Shown here: positions 37,865-48,250 of the stretch, in pieces
Layout of the letters: each line of letters starts with the position of its first letter
How positions within the stretch are numbered: position 1 is the first letter of the stretch
Made by a program: the position numbers and the translations under genes
Notes under the pieces: model-generated
What the model was told of the DNA's origin: nothing
The model's database searches: none
The model's input: the letters and a program-made list of their open reading frames with translations, nothing else
Assembly (NCBI GenBank): GCA_008360975.2
Contig: CM039181.1
Coordinates: 2,960,380-3,024,379 of the forward strand
Source of the DNA: Lichenostomus cassidix
Taxonomy: Eukaryota; Chordata; Aves; Passeriformes; Meliphagidae
DNA length: 64,000 nt
Direction of reading: 5' to 3'

Positions 37865-38298
37865 CTGCAGAGGAGAACAGCTCAGTTAGCAATGCTCTGC
37901 TAAGTTTCCTAGACTCATTTCCAAGCCTAACTTTGTGTCGCTGTTGAACCACCAGCAGAGAGAAGAAGTCCAGGTTCTCAGTGTGCCATAAAGAGAGATT
38001 TTATTAATTAATTCCAACTTATATAGACTTTTCAACGGTCACCCAGATTGGTCAGTCAGAAACCTCCCCCTAGGCCCATTGGCCAGGCCTGAACTGTCCA
38101 AATCTCGAGAAACTGTTTTAATAACATCCAAACTTTAGCTTTATAAAAACACAGGAAGAAGAGAGAAAGAATTCTCATAGGAAAGGTCTGTGCTAACACA
38201 TAGATGTATTAACATCTACAATCTGAGCTTTCTGAGCCCTTTGGGATGCCACTCTGATCAAATACACAGAAATAAATCCTCAATAAATTCATACTTAC
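37865..38298 (-). other. TMTC1: TMTC1 intron of 434 bp, mostly filled by a solo LTR
   Basis: This is by far the shortest intron in the window. The donor gtaagt is next to 38299 and the acceptor ctgcag next to 37864. An LTR of about 265 bp at 37936-38200 leaves only about 170 bp of original intron, so the intron was very short before the insertion. Confidence 0.9.
37936..38200 (-). mobile_element. Solo LTR of an endogenous retrovirus (copy A), same strand as TMTC1
   Basis: The segment begins TGTCGCTGTTG and ends CTAACACA on the plus strand (TG...CA termini). It is colinear over its whole length with copy B at 43933-44195, sharing for example cacccagattggtcagtcag and cctgaactgtccaaatctc. In minus orientation it shows, in order, CCAAT (38047-38051), TATATAA (38017-38023) and AATAAA (37998-38003), the layout of a retroviral LTR. 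No internal retroviral genes or second LTR adjoin it, so it is a solo LTR. The flanks (actttg and tagatg) do not form a clear target-site duplication, so the insertion may be old or rearranged. Confidence 0.85.
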
Positions 38299-38380
38299 GT
38301 AGCTAGTCACCAAAGCAGCTCTCTTCAAAAAAGGCCTCGCAGTGTACAAGAAGTTCTGGTTGTTATTTGCAGTCAGGTAG
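38299..38380 (-). CDS. TMTC1: TMTC1 internal exon 1 of window (82 nt), ahead of a membrane segment
   Basis: This is the most upstream TMTC1 exon I can place. The minus-strand acceptor reads acatttcag and the donor is gtaagt, a strong consensus. The first base completes a codon begun in the preceding exon, and the last base ends a codon. The 27 full codons begin YLTANNNQNFLY, continue with ARPFLKRAALV and end TSY. In mammalian TMTC1 the equivalent segment follows a poorly conserved Ser/Pro-rich loop and leads into a membrane helix that continues in the next exon. The N-terminal half of the exon is less conserved than the PFLKR part. No stop or frameshift is present. The exon that should precede it, holding the conserved KETGIT region, was not found up to base 64000. 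Confidence 0.93.
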
Positions 38381-40872
38381 CTGAAATGTAAGGGAATAAA
38401 TGGTTGTTGAAATACTTTGAAATAATAACACGTTTTTTCAAGTGGAGAAAAATGTGTACATTGATTGAAGCACCCTAAATGCAGTAATAATGACATCACT
38501 GCTACTCTTCAAAGATCTTTCCACAGAAGTAAAATACTGAGACTAGTTCAACTAATACACTCTATAATACACTGAGGTTTTGCCACCAAAATCTGGGTTT
38601 GGTGTGTTTGTTGGTTTGTTTGTTTTTTTTTCCCTTAATCTTCAATTACCTCCTTAATCCTCAGAAAAACCCCACGTGTGTCTCAGTGAGATTGCTGTCT
38701 TCAGACTCCCAAAAGACCACCCAGAGACACATTTTTGAAAGGTCACCCAAACACAGCAACTCAATTTTAGGCCGTGATTAAAATGCAAAAACTCCTTGTT
38801 CCCAGCTCTCTGCTCAGTCTCTAGAGATGAGAATAACTATCTAGCAGAACTGATTCTAAGCAATTTTTTTTGGACTGTGTTCTGCACGCTCAAGTTTCAT
38901 CACAAGTCTGCTGACAAAGTGCTATGGTAATTAATTGCACAGAGACAAACACACAGGTGGCTTAGTGTTGTAGGAATGTTCATAAAAACCCTTCCTGTTT
39001 CTCAATGAGTAAAATTAAACTGTATTTGGAGCCAAAATTAGGCATTTATTTTAATATGGAGCAGAAGCACTTGCCAAAGTCTAAGGAACTTTCTTAATAT
39101 AACAAACAGTGCCATATCCATGACATTAATTTAGTGATAATTCCATTTCTGTTGAACCTTACAGATGCTCCATCACTGTAATAAAGCAATGTCAAAAACA
39201 AATACACAAGAGACAACAGGAATATCTTGAGCATATAGGAGGTAGAAAACTATTGAAGAAAAAAATGACAAGTTATTTGAAGAAGTCATAAATATCAAGT
39301 AAACAAAATAAATTCAGAAGGGAAACATTTGCAGGTTGCTCTGTGTAACACACAATCAGCATCAGGATACTCTATTTAAATGATTTACAAAAACTGCAGT
39401 TTGCATTGCAACACCTCCAAGCAAGTTACCTTCCCAAGCATGAAATCATCATATGTTTCTCCTGTGAACGTCGAGCATGTAAAATACATCTTATTTCCTC
39501 TCCAAATTCCTCAAGACACTCTATCACCTGATTGCTTCCACCCTTCAACTCCTTGAAAAAACAACACTGAAGCACTTCCCGATGCAGCCAAGAGCCTTTA
39601 ATATCTGGGGTTTTGTTCCAATTTTCCGTGGCAGGAAGTTTGCAAGCCTGGTCACCATGGCGAGATGAAGAAAAGATTACAGTGCAGCAGAAAAGCAGCA
39701 GGGAGAAGCCAGCAAGAAACAGAGGCAGCATTTAGCAAGATGAAAGAACTACATCTGGACGTTCTGCACAAAGAAAATGCTCTTCAGAGAACTTCCCCTA
39801 AGTGCCAAGAAGCCCAAAACTGAGGAACTAAACCATGCCATGTAAAGCAAGCCAGACGACTTTTGGCCTTTGGTGTCACTTGTTGTCAAACGCTGACATT
39901 TCAGCACCAAACCTGACTGAAATGTCAGGCTGGTCTTCAAGAGCTGAACGCCTCCAAGTGCAAAGTTCCTGGAGTTCCCACTGATTTCAATCAGGCTCCA
40001 GCAAGCAGCAGTGAGATGGAGCTGAGCCTTCAGCTTTGTCTGCCCACGAAAGGTCAGGTTGGCCTTCAAGTGCTCGCCATGGCTGAGCTCCAAACCCACC
40101 GGAACCAAGGGAAAGCCTCTCGGGGACTTTGACAGCATTTGGACCAAACCCCAGCCTTTTGTTCCCTGCTGGAACCCTTTGTGAACCTCAACCCTCCCCG
40201 GTGATTTGCAGAACAGAAGTGTTTGGTTGCAGTTTGTTTACATTTTTGTGTGTGGAGAGAGGAGAGCTCTCTATTCATCACACTGTGACTCTTTTCAAGA
40301 GCCTGCTCTCACTCGTTTGTACTTCTAACTCTCTGCAACGCTTCAGGCAGGAATTTTCCATTACAAATGTTTGCTTCAGGTGGAATTATTCTGGGAAAAG
40401 ATCAACTAGAAGAGTTCAACTTCTATCAGTGTCAAGAAGTCTGCCAACTTCATCCTTGAGGAGCAGCACCACCTCACAACAGTGACCTAAAACTCGTGAC
40501 TTGGATGTCATCTCCAGGCGGTGTGTTTGCTGTCCTCCAGAAAAGTCAGGCAATGAACAGTCCAATCAAGAAGTGAAGCTTTTCCATTTTGAGAAGAGTC
40601 CTGAATTCTGTCTGGAAACCATGAAAGATGATATATTTCAATGCTCAGCAATCCTGCTCTCCACCCATCACACCAACCTGATCTCAAAGATTTATCAGAG
40701 CCACGAGGTTTTCCAGAGCATCTCACTGGGCTACTACTTGTGTGAGGGAAAATAACTAATAAAACATCTCCCACCTGGTGCAGGTGAGGAACAACACACA
40801 GTTTGTGTGTTAAACCAAATGAACTGCAAATGGGACTGGGATGGGGAAGTTTGCTAGGTGTCAGTGGCACAC

Positions 40873-40951
40873 AGCATGGAAAATGAAGGAGCTTTTTACA
40901 TGTAAAATTGCAGCATGGAAAATGAAGGAGATTTTTACATGTAAAATTGCA
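40873..40951. repeat. 39-bp tandem duplication
   Basis: The unit agcatggaaaatgaaggag at 40873 recurs at 40912, followed in both copies by tttttacatgtaaaattgc. One base differs just after the first part. ACATGT is palindromic. Confidence 0.92.
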
Positions 40952-41242
40952 GCTTGCAATTTTATTATTAATTAAGTATATAAAAAATACATCTGGGGTA
41001 AGCTCACGAATACATCAGGTTACACTGAACTTTGCCCAGAGAACCTTAAGCTCTTAATTTTGTATTTAGCTAGGAGAGGCAAAGAAATTACTATTATAAC
41101 ACTTAAACTGTTTTATACCCTTTTTTAACAGCTGTCTTGTAAAAAGATTTCCATCCATTTGCCAGCCTCTCCAGGCTGCCAAACATCCCTCTGTCCATGG
41201 GAACCACTCCTTGTCGCCTGCTCCACCCAACCAGCACAACTG

Positions 41243-41300
41243 TGGTGCCAAAAACATGCCAAAACCATGCCAAAACCTTGCCAAAACCATGCCAAAGCAC
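41243..41300. repeat. 11-bp minisatellite (atgccaaaacc)n
   Basis: Four to five imperfect copies of atgccaaaacc are seen, with variants cttgccaaaacc and gtgccaaaaac. On the minus strand this gives repeated tggttttggca. Confidence 0.88.
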
Positions 41301-42767
41301 TCAATCCCACGTGAGAGAGGGTGAGGGATGGAGTTAGGGAAAGTGTGCACACAGCAAAATGCAACCTCCAGAGCATGAGAACATTCCAAGGTGTGAGTCT
41401 TCCAGATTTTCCTAAGAAAATTATAAAATCAGGAGAAAATGCGGATTGTCAGGTTTGCAAAACGAGTGTGGAAAGAGCCCATTTGGGCAGAGGTTCCACT
41501 TTTGATTTGTGCCAGTTTTCCACAAAGCAACCCAGCAGGGAATTGCCCACTTGCTCTCTTTTAAAAGCCTTTCAGGAATACTTCCCAAAGCAACCAGAAT
41601 GACAACTAGCAATAAATCCAAGAAAAGCTTAATAATGCAGGGAACTTCCCTCCCTCAGTTCAGGTTTTTGGCAGCCCAGGCTTCCTGAAAAGCATGGCTC
41701 ATCCTCAAATCAGTTACATCATCAGGTCACTTTTTTAAATAATAATTCTAATTTTATTTTATATAGTCAATATAGATATATTTTCTCAATTATAATTTCT
41801 AATTGAAGACAGCAGGGTAGGTGGCCCAGTAAAATTCAGTGTGGTGGAGTTTACAGGAACAAACATTTCACTGGCATGAGATAACATGATAAAAAATGAT
41901 AACAGTAAGACACCTCTAATCAAGAACATTTTTAAACTTAGAAGGGGCTGTTTAAAGTGCATGTCAAAGCTTTAAAACACTGATAGATGCACATCTAATT
42001 CCAAAGCAGCTTGACAGACTCCCCTGCTGAAAATAAGCAAGTTTTACAGGAGCCATATTCTGTCTATAGGGACAATACATTTTTTACTTTAAAAAAACTT
42101 CCTTATCTGTCCAGAGAGCTGCATCTTAAATTGGAGAATTATCTTTTCCACCTAGCTCAGCCTATAATCCTCCTTGAGAACTGCCATTGGAGGGAAAATG
42201 TGTATATGTGACATCCCAGGGAGAAAACAAGAATGCAAATCCATCCTGGAGTAAAAAAAACCCCTGAATTTAATTTTTAAAAAAACCAATATATTCTAGA
42301 CACATCCAGATATTTAACTGGCTTGAAGTGCTTGTCAAGTCAGGGAAATAAAATCCCAGCCATGGCTGCAGGTTCTGCAAGGGAGAAGAAAAGCTCTCCT
42401 GCTTCCCTTCTTCCTGAGCAGTCCTGACCTTCCCCACAGCATGTGTGACATCCTTGCTCCTTATCTCCCCAGAGAGCTTTAAAGCCCAGCAGCCACTGCC
42501 CAGGCAGAGCTGGATGCAAAAAAACACACAAACAGCAGCAGTTTTACAGACTCTTTGGGGAGCCATGCAGAGGTTTTATGAAAGTCACAACTGTTTTAAC
42601 TCATTTTCGCTGATAAATGTATGCTTTGTGTACTTTTTCTGTTGTGACCCTATTTGGAATTCTTGCTGTTTATTGGACTTTTTGGGGAAAAGGAAGAGAA
42701 GGATTTTCATGGCTCTTCCTTGCTCTCTTAGGAAATACACTCTTCATTCTGTGTGGGATGAAAGTAG

Positions 42768-42850
42768 AGGGAGAAAACTGGGAGGGACAGGGAGAGGAGG
42801 AGAGAGAGGCACAGTGAGGGATCAGGAACAGAAAGAGCAAAAAGGAAAGT
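42768..42850 (+). repeat. Purine-rich tract
   Basis: More than 80 bases are almost entirely A and G on the plus strand (for example gggagaggaggagagagagg). This composition can form triplex or other non-B structures, but no function is implied by the sequence. Confidence 0.6.
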
Positions 42851-43932
42851 AACAAAACGCACTCCACACATCAAAGATGTGACTCAGAACATGAAAAAGG
42901 GTTTCCCTTCATACCAGACATTCCACTGATGCAAGGAGCAGACAAAGTGGAGGAGAGCTAACAGGAAAAATGAGACCTCATCAAGGTATGGTATGGCCAC
43001 CAGATCTGCCAGCTTTTGGGGAACCAAAGCACCATGGCTGAAGTTTAAAGCTTCCATCGATTTCAGCCATTCCATTTCCTCTCCATCACACTCATCTTTC
43101 CCTGCCCTAGCCCAGTGAAGAACTCCCACAGAGGGATTTCAAGTAACTGCACTATAAGCAGCACTGATGGCAGCTTTGGCTGCTCCCCACACTCAGCTAC
43201 ACATCCCTATTTACAGCTGCTTGTGCATTTGACAAGATTTATTCATTCAGGCTGGAAATTTTCTCTTCCAGGAGTTTCTGTTCAGCTGAAACTGTTTTCT
43301 TCCTCAAAAACCAGGTAAAACAGTTTGGCTTTTCCTGAAAAAGCAATTAGAGAGACTTGCCTGTGTTGATAAAGTTCTGAACCCACTTTTTAGGGAAAAC
43401 TCAGTGGTTCCACAGTTTGGAGCAGGGATTTGCTGTTTAGCAGAAGGACTGCAGACATGCTGCTGGGTTTGATTTCAGTGACAGCTGACTGTTTCTGGTT
43501 TCCCTGACAAACCACTGGGACAAGATCTCTATTTGCAATGCTCACTAGAGATCTGCAGCAATTCCCCAGGGTCTCTCCCAAACACCTCCTAGAAGGAAGA
43601 GCATCAGCCTCTCCTCACCTTGCTCCTGGAGAACCACTGAGATATGAGACTCTCTGTCTGCAATGCCTTTAGCCATGCTGGAGGAAATCATTTGCTTGGA
43701 GGGTTGAAAAAGCATGGCTGAAGCAAAGGCTCTGTGTGTGTTAGAAGGACGAGAGGGAATAAAGGGAGAAGAAAGGAAGGCAGGCAGAAAGAGGAAAGGG
43801 ATGGGGAGATACATGGAGACACTCAGATCTCTGCTGCTGTCAGAGATCCAGCAGCAGCATCCAAAAACGTTCTGCCACTGGAGCTGCACTCCCTGGTGTC
43901 CCCAGGGAGCACTCAGGAAGCAGCAGAACCCC

Positions 43933-44195
43933 TGTCGCTGTTGAGCCTCTAGCAGAGAAGAAAAACCTGGATTCTCAGCTTGGCATAGAAAAGAGAGTTT
44001 TATTATTTTGAATCCAACCTATATAGACTTTTCAGAGGTCACCCAGATTGGTCAGTCAGAAACCTCCCCCTAGGCCTGACTGGCCAGGCCTGAACTGTCC
44101 AAATCTCAAGACACTGTTTTAATAACATCCAAACTTTATCTTTGTTTATAAAACACAGGAGAAAGCTCTCATGGGAAAGACCTGTGCTAGCCACA
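43933..44195 (-). mobile_element. Solo LTR (copy B) with 6-bp target-site duplication
   Basis: The plus strand begins TGTCGCTGTTG and ends GCTAGCCACA, and it is flanked on both sides by AACCCC (43927-43932 and 44196-44201), a 6-bp target-site duplication. A 6-bp duplication is usual for class II (beta-type, ERVK-like) elements. On the minus strand it has CCAAT (44047-44051), TATATA (44020-44025) and AATAAA (43999-44004). No retroviral coding sequence is next to it, so it formed by LTR-LTR recombination. It has the same orientation as TMTC1 and as copy A. Confidence 0.92.
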
Positions 44196-46870
44196 AACCC
44201 CAGCTTTCCCTGGAGCAGCTCCCCTTGCAGAAGCAGCTGTGCTCTCCACAAACCAGCCTGGCAGAGCAGATGGACCCAGATGTGACCCATGGCCACATCC
44301 CTCTGCATGGCCAGCCTTGCCAAAGGGGCTGCTCACTCCAACAGGGAGCACGAGGTCTGTAGAGCATCCAAAACACTCCCTAATCACAAAAAAACTTCCT
44401 CACCTGACAGCTTTGAGGTGAAGAAAGGAGGAGGTTATCCTCCTCTCGTGCACCAGGCTCTGTTATCCTGAGTGTAAATTATTGAGGTGTCCCTGGGAAT
44501 CAAGTGTCCCAGTAAAAATTTACAAACGAGCCATAAAAGCCTGCTGGCTTGCTTTGATGCTCTTTGTAAAGGGTTTCATGTCACCAAACACACACACACT
44601 GCTCCAACTACCCTGCTAATTTACAGAAGGAACCGTGGTGGCTGTAAAATTATGTATGTGCAGTTTGGGGATTAAGGATCTCACTTTTTGCTGGGGTCTT
44701 TGACAACGATGCCAAGAAGGAAACCTAAAAAAACCCCCAAAAACAACCAAGAAAAGGCAGAGAAAGGGCACAGAAATCAATGTCTGTGAGACTATCACTG
44801 TTTTTGGTGATCCTCCATGCATCATCCCTAAAAATAGACAGGCACTGATGAGAAGCACAGGGGTAGGTAAGAGTCAGCTCATCCCAACCCCAAACCTGAA
44901 ACAACTTTTTAAGGAATTTAAAGCATTTCACTGTGAAGAATTTGACTTGAGGAAGGAGGGGAAGAAAAAACTTTGACAGGGAAAGCTGGTCTCAATCAGG
45001 GCAAATGCTCAGCTGTGGGTTGTTGGGTTTTTTCTTAAATACATTTGCAAAACTGAATTATATTTTATAAGTCATCATTTGGGGTCGGGTCATCCCCAAA
45101 GAAAGCCTTTTGGAAATGCTTGGAGAAGCACACAGTGTTTTAGTTGAGAGCATTTCTGGTGAATCAAGCAGAAGGGGTAAGCAAAAGTTTGGTTTCAGAG
45201 GGAAATATGGGCCCAATTTTCAAAGAAATGCAGGGAGAAAATCACCTGAACCCCTGCTGAATGCAGCCTGAGGAGTATTGCTTTATTTCAAAACCTACTT
45301 GCTTGGAAGTCTTTTAAATTCTTGCATAATTTACTTGTAATCTGAAATTTTACTTGTAAAATTCAATTTAAATCCACATTTTGCACTGAATTGAGAAGGG
45401 GGGAAAAATCAGGCATCTAAAATTTAAATCCTTGATTTTGAGATAAGAGGATGAAAAGAGCCTGTGGACCTTCAGGACAGTAAAACAGAGTGTGTATAGG
45501 GAGATTGGTTCCTTTTCCAAAATTTCTTCCCAACCCTCAGCAGTTTAAAACACAGCTTACTGCATGGCAGTGCTAAACACTTCAGGCAGAAGGTATTTCC
45601 TTCCCAGCAAACTCTTAATCTGACATTTTATCCACCCTGTCCCTTCGCTTCTGTCAGATTAAATAAAGCGATCTGTAAATATGCCAAAGCCATCTCTAAA
45701 TACAAACTAAATGGTAAAAACCCCCAAACCTTCCTCACTCTTTTCTCTTAGGAAAAAGAGTCTGTTATTTTTAACATCCTCCAAAATAGCTTGTGCCTTG
45801 GAAATATGAATGACATGAGTCTGTTAGCAATACAGTGAAGAATCAAAATAACGTTCTGCAGAGCTGATATCCCTTCAGAGAAACTTTTTGATGTTTGCAA
45901 TCAAGGGCAACTCAATGCCAAAGTTATCCTGCAACACAGGGAGAATCTGAAAGAAAACAATCCAAAAACTGGCAGCAAATTACTTCCTTTGTCAGCAGCC
46001 CTGTAAGTGAATTGTGCCTGTGCTATTACTGTTGGCATGAAATACCAAATACTGCAGTTCCAACAACTTTTAGCTCTGTTGCTTTGCCATACAAACATCG
46101 ACAAATCCTGAAATTCTTCATATTAAAAAAAAAAAAAATGGACTGGTTCTTTCATCACAGACCTTTGTGGTTCAGTTATGACAGGGTTCATCTGTGAAAA
46201 ATAAAAATTAAAACCTGCAATAGCCGGGGAGGATTAGTGGCTTACTTTAAATGGATTCCCTCTGTGAGGCTATTCTTTACATCTCATCTAAACAGATAAT
46301 AAATGGTAAAAGCCAAAAAGCACATCAATAAAAAAATAATTCTGAAACTTGGCAGAATTAGAAAAAATAATTACATTTTATCCCATTTTGACCACAATTC
46401 AGTCTCATCTATTGCCAGAAAAATAAAACCACAAATGCTCCAGTCTTTCTTTAAGTCACTAAGATATATTCACTTTGAACTGCATTGGCAACTTCCAAGA
46501 AATAAGCAGTAGCAAGCAAACAACACGATTTTGTAGTCTCCATCTCCGCAGAAATGGGCTTCAATTCTGATATTTAAAAGCCTGGCAAGCACAAAGAGAT
46601 CCTGCACAGCTTCTCAGGAAAGTTTATGGAATATTGCACTCTGCCAAAAATACAAGCAGCTCCTGCCGTGGGGATTTTGCCATCCCAGCCTTCTCCAGGG
46701 TGGAGGTGACATTCAGTAACCACACCTTCCCACCTGGGGAAACACACTGGGAAGTTTGTTCCAGGCTTTGTTATCCTCCAGTGCTGCAAAACTGATCCAG
46801 AGAGTGATGCCTGAAGGATTTTTTAGCTGCTGTTTTTCATGTATTTGTAGTTTTGGTGTGTAGCTTTAGA

Positions 46871-46918
46871 TTCCATATAATGCTATATATTTATTCCATA
46901 TAACGCTATATATATTTA
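46871..46918. repeat. Tandem AT-rich repeat (tccatataaNgctatatat)
   Basis: Two copies of a unit of about 22 bp, ccatataatgctatatattt and ccatataacgctatatatat, lie side by side. Confidence 0.8.
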
Positions 46919-48134
46919 CAAAATGCTAAAAATCTCTGGTCTCAGCATTTTAGACAAAACAATTCCTCTCAGTTGGAAAATCCAAAGACACTTTGCTGCC
47001 TCAGAACCCCAAAATATGTAAAGAGTGAATTGGCGGAGCAAGCCTGGGGTAACTAACATCATCAGCTCCTTAATTGGAGGATTAAGGCTGATATATTAAT
47101 AGAAAGAACTCATAAAATGTGAAGAACTCGTGACTTGCTGTCCATTTTGGGTGTAGCCTCTCTAGGCTCTGTCTGCCCTAAATGTACTTAAAGGCCTTCA
47201 ATGAATTAATCTGCTTTTTATTCTCCTGACTTTGTCCAGCCTCTGTTTCAGGTAACTCTGTTTCTAGGCATCAAGACTCTTGCATTGATTTACTCCTAGG
47301 AAACAGGTATTTTCATTAAACTAAGATTATTTACCTTTTCTTGCTCTCCTTCAGTATTTGCACTGCACACCTTTGATCCTGTTATTAAACACAATAAATA
47401 GCCCTCGTTGAGTAACTAAGAGAAAAATGCCAACCAGCACAGGTAATATTGCCAAGCAAGAAAGACAGAGAGCTGCTGTTATTTCTGTATTTGAGTTATT
47501 GATTAAATGTAACATCCATAAAGCAGCCATCAGAATTGCTATTCCACAACCATTCCTGGAGAAGTAAAGACTTATTCCAAGTGCCAATCACACACACTCC
47601 TGTGGTTAAAATGCAATTAAACAAGTAAAGCAGCCAATATACCTACAAGCCAAACAAAAACAAACCACGGCAACCTGGACTGGGGAGTAAAAGCAAAAGC
47701 AATATTTTAAAAACATAATTAAAAAGCGGGAAAACGTCAATACAGACCGCCGTTTGTAAGTCATTGAAAAAACTTTCAGGTTACATGTACACATGTATTA
47801 TTCACACACAGGCAAAAGGGCCATTTTCCAAAATACATCTCAGGGCAGGAGGTTGCTGCAGTGTTTTCTGAGGAGCAGAGGAGCAGTGGAGTTTCCCTAA
47901 GTGGCTGCTGCCTGTCAAAGGCTCCTGCAGAAAGCACCATCTCACCCAAGTGCACTTCACTTGAGCAAAGCTATTTTGGCTGCTGGGGTTTCGCTCCCTG
48001 GAATGGATAGCTCAGGGCTGTGATGGATTTTACACAAAAGGGCACTTTCCACAAGGGCCAGAAAGAAAGGGGTTTTACAGGATGGATGGAGCGAAACAAG
48101 GCCAAGCCTTGATGAGCATATTGTGCTTGGGGCA

Positions 48135-48250
48135 AGTTAATAAAACTCACGTCACAAAAATCACTGTAAAATCAGTAAAATGTAATCACTGTAATGAAAA
48201 AATGTAAAATGTAAACACTGTGAAATCACAAAAATCACTGTAAATCATCT
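48135..48250. repeat. Degenerate repeat of aaatcactgtaaa units
   Basis: Variants of aatcactgtaaaat occur about five times in 115 bp (for example acaaaaatcactgtaaaatc and later acaaaaatcactgtaaatca). It is an irregular, decayed tandem array. Confidence 0.7.

Larger units (their letters stand above)
5896..38380 (-). other. TMTC1: TMTC1 gene, internal part (six exons, five complete introns)
   Basis: Six minus-strand exons join in phase into a 259-codon open segment that I recognise as the middle of vertebrate TMTC1. Seen: every intron has GT at the donor and AG at the acceptor, and exon phases match across all five junctions. Known of the family: TMTC1-4 are multi-pass ER membrane proteins of the GT-C glycosyltransferase type with C-terminal TPR repeats, and they O-mannosylate cadherins and protocadherins. 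The assignment to TMTC1 rather than TMTC2-4 rests on near-identity to the remembered mammalian protein in stretches such as GSMPMFSEQDNPASF and NAKVHYNYANFLKDQGRN. The start codon, N-terminal catalytic exons, most TPRs and the stop codon are outside the window. No promoter of the gene itself is visible. Confidence 0.96.

Noticed and set aside
39749..40147. 132-codon minus-strand open frame upstream of the first visible exon
   Set aside because: No match to TMTC1, and part of it resembles an old interspersed sequence (a ttgaaatcagtgggaac stretch). No suitable donor in the right phase was seen.
42617..42817. 66-codon plus-strand open frame with a hydrophobic start
   Set aside because: It runs into a purine-rich tract, has no homology I recognise, and is antisense in an intron.
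37936..44195. The two LTRs considered as 5' and 3' LTRs of one provirus
   Set aside because: The 5.7 kb between them holds TMTC1 exon 38299-38380 and ordinary intron with no retroviral coding traces. Copy B has its own target-site duplication.
47351..47587. 78-codon minus-strand open frame with strongly hydrophobic stretches, considered as a missing TMTC1 membrane exon
   Set aside because: The sequence does not match any TMTC segment, and the splice phase does not fit the exon at 38299-38380.
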